From an uncultured Clostridia bacterium (GTDB taxonomy: Bacteria > Bacillota > Clostridia > TANB77 > CAG-508): a DNA stretch of 11,827 bases. Made by a program: the position numbers and the translations under genes. This document shows positions 6,313 through 11,827 of the stretch, piece after piece. Below the pieces are notes generated by a model, which searched no databases, was not told the origin of the DNA, and saw nothing but the letters and a program-made list of their open reading frames with translations. The stretch covers positions 1-11,827 of the forward strand of contig CAKPOC010000036.1 of the NCBI GenBank assembly GCA_934169535.1, in the 5' to 3' direction. The stretch's first letter is position 1; each line of letters starts with the position of its first letter.

Positions 6313-6693
6313 ATGAATGAAAATGAAAAAAACAATAATAAAATTCAAACACAAGTTGCGAATGAAACTATTAGTCCTGTTTTAAGTGTTATTTTTAGTT
6401 TTATAACTTCTGCTATAATTCTTGCAATTACTGCATTTTTTACACCTGGTTTTACAATTGCTAATGCTTGGGCATTAGTTTTAGCAACTACAGTTTTAAC
6501 TGTTGCAGACTATTTACTTGTAAGTTTTACTGGGATTAAAGCAAGTGCCCTTGGCCGCGGCGTTTTAGGTTTTTGTCTTGCTGTTGCTCTTTTGTATTTT
6601 ACACAGTACTTTATTGCTGGATATTCAATTTCTGTACTTTCTGCAATAATAGGAGCTATAATTTATGGTGTTGTAGACTTTTTTATTGCATAA
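6313..6693 (+). CDS. Phage holin family 4 (YvlD-like) small membrane protein
   Basis: This is a 126-residue membrane protein resembling the YvlD / four-TMS phage-holin superfamily IV group. The N-terminal 25 or so residues are polar and Asn-rich (MNENEKNNNK). Four hydrophobic segments follow (about residues 27-43, 50-70, 78-97 and 102-124), and the family-like ending IIGAIIYGVVDFFI is clear. Despite the name, chromosomal members in Firmicutes are not usually part of prophages, and nothing here suggests phage; envelope-stress roles are reported for relatives. I chose the ATG at 6313 because GAAGGGAG (6295-6302) lies ten bases upstream; in-frame TTG and ATG codons further upstream have no ribosome site. 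It is a single-gene unit, divergent from DUF421 and convergent with the UDP-sugar pyrophosphorylase gene. Confidence 0.8.
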   Translation: MNENEKNNNKIQTQVANETISPVLSVIFSFITSAIILAITAFFTPGFTIANAWALVLATTVLTVADYLLVSFTGIKASALGRGVLGFCLAVALLYFTQYFIAGYSISVLSAIIGAIIYGVVDFFIA

Positions 6694-6748
6694 TTTTATA
6701 AAAAGATTATATAGAAAAAAAGTCTTATACCTTATTTTATATCACTTT

Positions 6749-6772
6749 AATGCTTATTATATAGTGAGCATT
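6749..6772. terminator. Weak hairpin downstream of the holin-like gene
   Basis: AATGCTTA (6749-6756) pairs with TGAGCATT (6765-6772), an eight-base stem with one G-U pair and an eight-base loop. It is followed on the plus strand by a short T-rich stretch. It may contribute to termination of the holin-like transcript, but the stem is weak. Confidence 0.3.
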
Positions 6773-6789
6773 TTCATTATATAAAGTAA

Positions 6790-6832
6790 TAACTAGATAA
6801 AATATCTTTTATTTTCATATTTTATCTAGTTA
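6790..6832. terminator. Perfect 16-base hairpin, likely bidirectional terminator
   Basis: TAACTAGATAAAATAT (6790-6805) is perfectly complementary to 6817-6832, with an 11-base loop. It lies between two convergent genes (holin-like, plus; UDP-sugar pyrophosphorylase, minus), just ten bases from the end of the latter. Position fits a shared terminator. The stem is almost all A-T and no clean T run follows on either strand, so termination is inferred from position. Confidence 0.5.
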
Positions 6833-6841
6833 ATTCTTTAG

Positions 6842-8107
6842 TTATTTATTTAATTTCTTTTGCCAATAGTTATTATATAGTTTAATTGCTGTTTCTGGGC
6901 TATCTATACCTTTACTATTTTTTATTGGAGCAAAATCTTCTTCTCTAATTCCTCTATAAATTGTTATGTCATCAAAATAATTAAATGCGTCAAAAATGAA
7001 TGCTTCAAATTTGTATGCGTTTGGCTCAGTTGCTTCTATAAATTCGCCTTTACTATTTAAATAATTAGTCTTTTTTAACGCAACATGATATGGCAAATTT
7101 ACATTTGCAATTTTTTCTAAAGCATCTATTGAAAATAAGTTACACATAATATGTGCTTCTCCATATAGTAATTCGCCATTGTCATCTATCATTTCAGCCA
7201 TTGCTTCTGGTAATTCGCTGTATTCTATAACAGAAATTATATTATTGATTTTGCAAAATACGCCAACCTTTTATTTAGGTGAATTTTTTACAATAGATTT
7301 TTTTGCTGCTTCATTTTTATTTTTTATGGTTAACCCTAGTAATAATTCATCTGTCATATTTAAAAGTGCATTATCTACTGCGCCTATAAATACCCATTTT
7401 ATTCCTTTTTCGCACATATCTTCAAGAATGCCACATTGTTTCATTGCTTTATATACACAGCCGTTTCCATCTGCTGCCATTTTGATAGAACAGTCTTTAT
7501 CTAATACTAATTTGCCATTAGTAAACATTAATGGTAAATTTCCTTGGTTGAAGAATTTTATTTTAGTTTTATCATAACCGAAATAATTGTGTTCTTTAAA
7601 GCTTTTTTCTGTTGCTTCTCTGTTTTCTGTACTAGTCATTATATACCAATTAAGCACTATTCCATATTTTTTATTAGTCGTAATTAAATTTTCTGCTAAT
7701 ATCTGGAACAAATATTTAGGCTCAGGTTTTACATTTAGTAAAAAAGTACCTTTAGGGCCACGATGTCCAAGCCTTGTTCCTTGGCCTCCTGCCATAGTTA
7801 CAACTGCATACTTACCATTTTTTATTATTTCTGCTCCAATTTTTGTATAATCTTTTATTTGTTCTTCTGTCATTTTTTCTTTATCTATATGTTTCACATG
7901 CTCTATTTTTTGCTCATTTTTTATGATATTTTCGTTTGCTTTATTGTATAATCTATTTAATTCTGCAAAATCTAGATCTAAAATTTGTTTTATTAAATTT
8001 TCTTTCTTACTTTCATCCTTTAAGTTATTTAGAACTTCTAATATCTCTTTTTGTTTATTATTTTTTAATATTTTTATTGCCTCTGTTAGATCATTTTGTG
8101 TATACAT
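6842..8107 (-). pseudogene. UDPGP type 1 family UDP-sugar pyrophosphorylase, interrupted by an in-frame stop
   Basis: The family forms UDP-sugars, usually UDP-N-acetylglucosamine or UDP-glucose, from UTP and a sugar 1-phosphate in the cytoplasm. One frame runs the whole length (421 codons) but is broken by TAA at 7271-7273 (codon 279). The N-terminal part has a helical lead (1-98), the nucleotide-binding loop MAGGQGTRLGHRGPKGTF (105-122) with PKG, then NWYIMTS, the DGNGCVYKA loop (213-221) and IGAVDN (241-246). After the stop the same frame continues KVGVFCKIN, then HIMCNLFS, NAYKFEAFIFDAF and REEDFAPIKN, all typical C-terminal family sequence. A single change such as GAA to TAA explains the break. 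The ATG (8105-8107) follows GAGGAG. The ATG at 7199-7201 after the break lacks a ribosome site, so a separate C-terminal protein is unlikely. The active-site C-terminal part is lost if the stop is real. Confidence 0.87.
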
Positions 8108-8165
8108 TACGTTGCTCCTCTCACCTATATGTGCCCAAAAAATTTAAGCAATTAGATAATATCAC

Positions 8166-8174
8166 ATTATAGCA
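8166..8174 (-). promoter_or_regulatory. Extended -10 promoter of the UDP-sugar pyrophosphorylase gene
   Basis: On the minus strand TGCTATAAT is a consensus TATAAT with the TGn extension, in the 82-base gap after spoIVA. It would start transcription about 50 bases before the ATG. The -35 region is poor. It suggests this gene has its own vegetative promoter and is not only read through from spoIVA. Confidence 0.5.
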
Positions 8175-8189
8175 TTTCCTTCAAGCTTT

Positions 8190-9668
8190 TTATAGTATTA
8201 TGCAAATTAATCCTCCGCTTCCCTCATTTATTATTCTTTCAAGTGTTTCTTGAAGTTTTAGCTGTGCATCTTCCGGCATTTTCATTAGCTTTGTCTGCAA
8301 TCCTTCATTTACTAGCTCATGTAAGCTCTTTCCAAATATGTTTGACTCCCAAATTTTTTGCGGTTCGTTTTCAAAGTCTGAAAGAAGCGATTCTACTAAT
8401 TCTTGTGACTGTTTTTCACTTCCTACTATTGGTGAAACTTCGGTTTCTATTTCTGCTTTTATTAAGTGAATTGATGGTGCTTTTGCTTTTAGTTTTACAC
8501 CATACCTTGAGCCTTGTTTTACCATTTCTGGCTCTTCTAATATAAGTTCGTCAATGCTTGGCGTTACTATTCCATATCCCTTTGTATTTACTTCTTCTAG
8601 TGCATACGCAATTTTATCATATTTTTTCTTAATATTTGCAAATTCTATCATATTGGAGAATAGCTCTCCTTCATTGCTTATTTTTTCTCCTGATATTTCT
8701 GTTAATACTTTATAGAACAAGTCTTCCCTCAAATTTATTTTTATATTTACTGTTCCATTTCCTAACATTATTTCATTTATTGTTGCATTTTCTATAACTT
8801 CTGTGTTCTGCAAAATTGCAATTTTAGTATCTATTTGTTTTAAAATTGTTATATCCTTAAATGCTTCTTTTATTTCTTGGTATAGTTCTTCTTTTAGCCA
8901 ATGATCATCTGGAAGGCCATCAACCCATTTAGGAAAATTTATATTTATTTGGTCTATAGGAAATTCATATAACATTCTTGTGAAAATTTCTTCAACGTTG
9001 GCTTGTGTTAAATTATCACAGCTCATGGTAATAACTTGAGCATCATATTTTGTCGAAAGTTCATTTGCTAATTTTCTTGTGTTTTCATTTTCTGGATTTC
9101 TACTGTTTAAAATAATTATAAAAGGTTTATTAAGATTTTTTAATTCCCTTACAACTCTTTCTTCTGCCTCTAAATAGTCTTCTCTTGGAATATCCGTTAT
9201 GCTTCCATCTGTTGTTACAATAATTCCTATTGTAGAATGTTCCTCTATAACTTTTTTTGTTCCTATTTCTGCGGCCTGCCCAAATGGTATTTCCTCTTCA
9301 GACCACGGTGTCTTTACCATTCTGGGCATGTCATCCTCTAGATGGCCAATGGCATTATTTACTAGGTATCCTACACAATCTACTAATCTTACATTTAACT
9401 TAATATTGTCCCCAACAGTTATACCAACTGCTTCATTAGGAATAAATTTAGGTTCTGTTGTCATTATTGTTCTTCCACCTGCACTTTGTGGAAGTTCATC
9501 TTTCGCTCTTTCTCGTTTATATTCATTATCAATGTTTGGAATTACCATTAAATCCATAAACTGTTTGATAAATGTAGACTTTCCTGTTCTAACTGGTCCA
9601 ACTACTCCTACATAAATATCTCCATCCGTTCTTTTAGCTATATCTTGATATAATCTATTATCATTCAT
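8190..9668 (-). CDS. spoIVA: Stage IV sporulation protein A, spore-coat basement ATPase
   Basis: SpoIVA is a mother-cell ATPase that polymerises on the outer forespore membrane to form the base of the spore coat and is also needed for cortex assembly. The product has 492 residues, the same length as the Bacillus subtilis protein, and its key residues are present: P-loop GPVRTGKST (24-32) with Lys30, Thr70-Thr71, and Asp97 in LVDCVGY. The C-terminus keeps the near-invariant INEGSGGLICIIL that localises and anchors the protein. The ATG at 9666-9668 follows AGGGAGGT eight bases upstream. It is divergent from the gerA gene. In known spore formers spoIVA is under the mother-cell sigma factor SigE; I could not find a convincing SigE promoter in the 150-base gap. 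No lesion is seen. Confidence 0.97.
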   Translation of the reverse strand: MNDNRLYQDIAKRTDGDIYVGVVGPVRTGKSTFIKQFMDLMVIPNIDNEYKRERAKDELPQSAGGRTIMTTEPKFIPNEAVGITVGDNIKLNVRLVDCVGYLVNNAIGHLEDDMPRMVKTPWSEEEIPFGQAAEIGTKKVIEEHSTIGIIVTTDGSITDIPREDYLEAEERVVRELKNLNKPFIIILNSRNPENENTRKLANELSTKYDAQVITMSCDNLTQANVEEIFTRMLYEFPIDQININFPKWVDGLPDDHWLKEELYQEIKEAFKDITILKQIDTKIAILQNTEVIENATINEIMLGNGTVNIKINLREDLFYKVLTEISGEKISNEGELFSNMIEFANIKKKYDKIAYALEEVNTKGYGIVTPSIDELILEEPEMVKQGSRYGVKLKAKAPSIHLIKAEIETEVSPIVGSEKQSQELVESLLSDFENEPQKIWESNIFGKSLHELVNEGLQTKLMKMPEDAQLKLQETLERIINEGSGGLICIIL

Positions 9669-9818
9669 TATATTTTACCTCCCTTATGTTTGTGCAACTT
9701 TATTTAATTTATATTTATATTTAAAAAAACTTATTCCTATAATGTTTACTTTTCAAAAATTTTTTTACATATTTTCATTTTTTTAGGAAACACTAAAAAT
9801 TAAATATGGAGGTTAATT
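9669..9818. other. Divergent spoIVA-gerA intergenic region
   Basis: These 150 bases must hold the starts of two sporulation transcripts read in opposite directions: spoIVA (expected mother cell, SigE) and the gerA-type operon (expected forespore, SigG). The stretch is rich in A and T runs. The only clear elements are the two ribosome sites, AGGGAGGT for spoIVA and GGAGG (9808-9812) for gerA. I found no promoter match good enough to place. Confidence 0.4.
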
Positions 9819-11570
9819 GTGAATTTAACTTTAAAAAAAGTAAAAGACTATATTTATAATTTATTTTACACCGAAAGCTCTGAAAAATATGATTTTACCC
9901 TAACTTCACTTTCAAATTCTTCGACCATAAATTCTCAAGAGGGAAATTCTGAAAAGGCTTTAGAAAATTTAACTCTCGAATCAGAAGATACGAAAAATGA
10001 TACTTCAAAAGATAAAGTTTTTCCTTCCACTCAAGTTAATTTGGAATATCTGAAAGTTCGCTTTAATAGTTTAATAAACTCTGACATTGTAATTCGTGAG
10101 TTTAAACTTAATGTTAAAAATAAACAATACAACGCGCTTTTAGTTTATATTGACGGTATGAGTAGTTCTGATTTAATTAGTAATTATGTTTTAAGGCCTC
10201 TTATGCTAAAAAACTTGTCAAATACTTTTGAAGGTTCTCAAAATCAAGTAATTTCTGAGGTAAAAACAAATAATATTACAGTAAGAAAAATTAAGAAAGT
10301 TGATATAAGTAGTTATATTTCAGATTGTTTATTACCACAAAATGACGTAACTCAGTTTTCTAAATTTGACGATATAATTTCTGCAATAAATTCTGGAAAT
10401 TGCGCACTATTTGTAGATACATTAACAGTTGCTTACAGCATTGATGTAAAAGGTTTTTCTCAGAGAAACCTTGAAACTCCAAATAATGAAATGGTTATAA
10501 AAGGAGCCCAAGTAGGATTTACTGAGAATCTCCGCACTAATACATCTTTACTTCGTAGGTACATTAATAATGAAAATTTAATAATTGAGTCTGTGTCGGT
10601 TGGTAATCTTAGCAATACAGATTGCGCAATATGTTATTTGAAAAATGTTGCAAACTCTGATTTAGTAAACGAGGTTCATTATAGATTGAGTAATATAAAT
10701 GTTGATTATGTCACCTCTTCTGGGCAACTTGAACAATTTATTCAAGATGAGAGGAGATTCAGCCTTCCTCAAATGATTTCTACAGAAAGGCCTGATAAAA
10801 CTAGCAATTTGATTTTTGAAGGAAGAGTAGCAATAATTGTAAATGGTTCACCTTATGTTTTGATAGCTCCTGCTACATTTTCTGATTTTTTAATTTCTCC
10901 AGAAGATACTAATTTAAAACATCAATATGCAAATTTTGTTAGATTTCTTAGAGTTACAGCTTTTATTATTGCGATTTTTTTACCAGGAATATATATGGCA
11001 ATAACTACATTTCATCAGGAACTTATTCCAACAGAATTGTTATTCTCAATAATTTCTTCTAGAGAAAATGTGCCTTTCCCTATATTGTTTGAATTGTTGC
11101 TTATGGAGTTTTCATTTGAACTAATACGTGAAGCAAGTGTTCGCTCGCCTTCTGTTGTTGGCTCAACCATAGGGATTGTTGGTGCTCTTGTTTTAGGTCA
11201 AGCTGCCGTAGATGCAAGTATAGTAGGACCTATTTTAATTATCATTGTTGCATTAACTGGTATATGTTCTTTTTCTATTCCTGATTTTACAATGAGTTTT
11301 CATTCGAGAGTAACTAGGTTCGTATTTATTCTACTTGGCGGCACCGCTGGCTTTTTAGGAATTGCTATTGGCCTTGCTGTATATTCTGTTATTCTTGCAG
11401 ATATGAAATCTTTTGGCATCTCATATTTTCAAAATATATTTAAGCGTGGACTTGTTTTATCTCCCGCTTGGCAACGAGAAAACAGAGCTAATTTCTTACG
11501 TACAAAAAGGCCTAAAGAGCAAGATAATATTAGCATGTCTTGGAAATATGGAAAGGAGCGAAAAACTTGA
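9819..11570 (+). CDS. Spore germination receptor subunit A, GerA family
   Basis: This is the A subunit of a germinant receptor in the spore inner membrane, working with a permease-like B subunit and normally a C lipoprotein. The 583-residue product has a large N-terminal soluble region, a family core from about residue 73, and a membrane domain from about 375 (hydrophobic segments near 376-396, 445-461, 466-485 and 499-525). Family landmarks include VYIDGMSS (109-116), CALFVDT (195-201), ETPNNEMVIKGAQVGFTENL (219-238) with NTSLLRRYI, ERPD (323-326) and a basic C-terminal tail. It starts with GTG at 9819, six bases after GGAGG. Residues 1-72 are an unusually long Ser/Thr/Asn/Glu-rich extension, so the protein exceeds the usual 480-500 or so. 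The stop overlaps the next gene. Which germinant it senses cannot be told. Confidence 0.93.
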   Translation: MNLTLKKVKDYIYNLFYTESSEKYDFTLTSLSNSSTINSQEGNSEKALENLTLESEDTKNDTSKDKVFPSTQVNLEYLKVRFNSLINSDIVIREFKLNVKNKQYNALLVYIDGMSSSDLISNYVLRPLMLKNLSNTFEGSQNQVISEVKTNNITVRKIKKVDISSYISDCLLPQNDVTQFSKFDDIISAINSGNCALFVDTLTVAYSIDVKGFSQRNLETPNNEMVIKGAQVGFTENLRTNTSLLRRYINNENLIIESVSVGNLSNTDCAICYLKNVANSDLVNEVHYRLSNINVDYVTSSGQLEQFIQDERRFSLPQMISTERPDKTSNLIFEGRVAIIVNGSPYVLIAPATFSDFLISPEDTNLKHQYANFVRFLRVTAFIIAIFLPGIYMAITTFHQELIPTELLFSIISSRENVPFPILFELLLMEFSFELIREASVRSPSVVGSTIGIVGALVLGQAAVDASIVGPILIIIVALTGICSFSIPDFTMSFHSRVTRFVFILLGGTAGFLGIAIGLAVYSVILADMKSFGISYFQNIFKRGLVLSPAWQRENRANFLRTKRPKEQDNISMSWKYGKERKT

Positions 11571-11827
11571 ATTCAACAACTAAAATAAGTTCTATTGAAG
11601 CTATTGCACTAGCATTAATTGTTTCAATTAACCGAATAATTTTATACCTTCCTCAAAATGCTTTGCTTTCCTCAGGTTCAGCGGCAGCTTTAAACATTTT
11701 ATATATCGGAATAATTGCATTAATTTTGACTTTCATAATATATAAATTGTATAGAAAATTTGTAGGTTCTGACATTATAGACATCTCTGAATTTTTGGGC
11801 GGAAAAATTTTCAAAAATATAATAAGC
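11567..11827 (+). CDS. Spore germination permease, GerB family (partial)
   Basis: The first 87 codons of the B subunit of the germinant receptor, cut by the window edge. It starts at a TTG (11567-11569) that overlaps the gerA stop in TTGA, with AAAGGAG (11552-11558) eight bases upstream, so translation is coupled. The N-terminus NSTTKISSIEAIALALIV leads into a membrane helix, followed by a second hydrophobic segment (about residues 46-62) and a charged loop with a DIIDISEFLGG stretch. This matches the start of the spore permease family (APC-type, ten or so helices), which binds small-molecule germinants. Gene order A then B is the norm for gerA-type operons. Only the first fifth to quarter of the protein is visible. 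Confidence 0.85.
   Translation, partial: MNSTTKISSIEAIALALIVSINRIILYLPQNALLSSGSAAALNILYIGIIALILTFIIYKLYRKFVGSDIIDISEFLGGKIFKNIIS

Noticed and set aside
6313..6693. Prophage remnant because of a holin-like product
   Set aside because: No other phage gene is nearby, and chromosomal YvlD-like proteins are common outside phages.
6842..7201. C-terminal half of the UDP-sugar pyrophosphorylase as an independent gene
   Set aside because: It is in the same frame as the upstream part, has no ribosome site before its first ATG, and starts in mid-domain.
9199..9615. Long plus-strand open frame opposite spoIVA
   Set aside because: It lies wholly antisense to an intact, highly conserved gene, has no ribosome site, and its composition mirrors the other strand. 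The same applies to the open frames opposite spoIIIAE, DUF421 and the UDP-sugar pyrophosphorylase gene.
1..11827. Recoded TAA or altered genetic code
   Set aside because: TAA ends most genes here at the expected place, so the in-frame TAA in the pyrophosphorylase gene is not general recoding.
1..11827. CRISPR array, tRNA, rRNA, riboswitch or defence system
   Set aside because: No spaced direct repeats, no cloverleaf-like or conserved RNA segments, and no recognised defence genes were seen.

Overview
The window is strongly AT-rich and carries endospore genes: a spoIIIA cluster, spoIVA, and the start of a gerA-type germinant receptor operon. It also uses GTG and TTG starts with purine-rich Shine-Dalgarno sites. 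Together this points to a member of class Clostridia that forms endospores, or did so until recently. I cannot name a genus.

Layout. Positions 1-4390 are read on the minus strand: dapA, then spoIIIAA, AB, AC, AD, AE and AF, packed with overlaps or gaps of about 10-40 bases. The order is the canonical one for the mother-cell ATPase and membrane part of the SpoIIIA-SpoIIQ channel; spoIIIAG and AH would lie beyond the left edge. A divergent HD-domain hydrolase gene (4530-5060, plus) ends tail-to-tail with a DUF421/DUF4363 membrane gene pair (5057-6180, minus). A small four-helix, holin-like membrane protein follows (6313-6693, plus). Next is a UDP-sugar pyrophosphorylase gene of the UDPGP type 1 family (6842-8107, minus), then spoIVA (8190-9668, minus), which encodes the spore-coat basement-layer ATPase. 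Divergent from spoIVA are a gerA-type germinant-receptor A subunit (9819-11570, plus) and the start of its permease partner (11567 to the right edge). No stretch over 300 bases lacks a gene.

The main result is a set of lesions. spoIIIAB has a one-base insertion that throws its last third out of frame. spoIIIAE has a good ribosome binding site and a clear signal peptide, but ACG stands where ATG is expected. spoIIIAF stops after 83 residues, at a small hairpin next to the window edge. The UDP-sugar pyrophosphorylase gene carries one in-frame TAA. In contrast spoIVA (492 residues, all key ATPase residues present), gerA and dapA look intact. This may be real, recent decay of the spoIIIA channel (loss of sporulation) or consensus errors in the assembly; the sequence alone cannot decide. 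I found no CRISPR array, tRNA, rRNA, complete mobile element or defence system, and I do not claim a new system.
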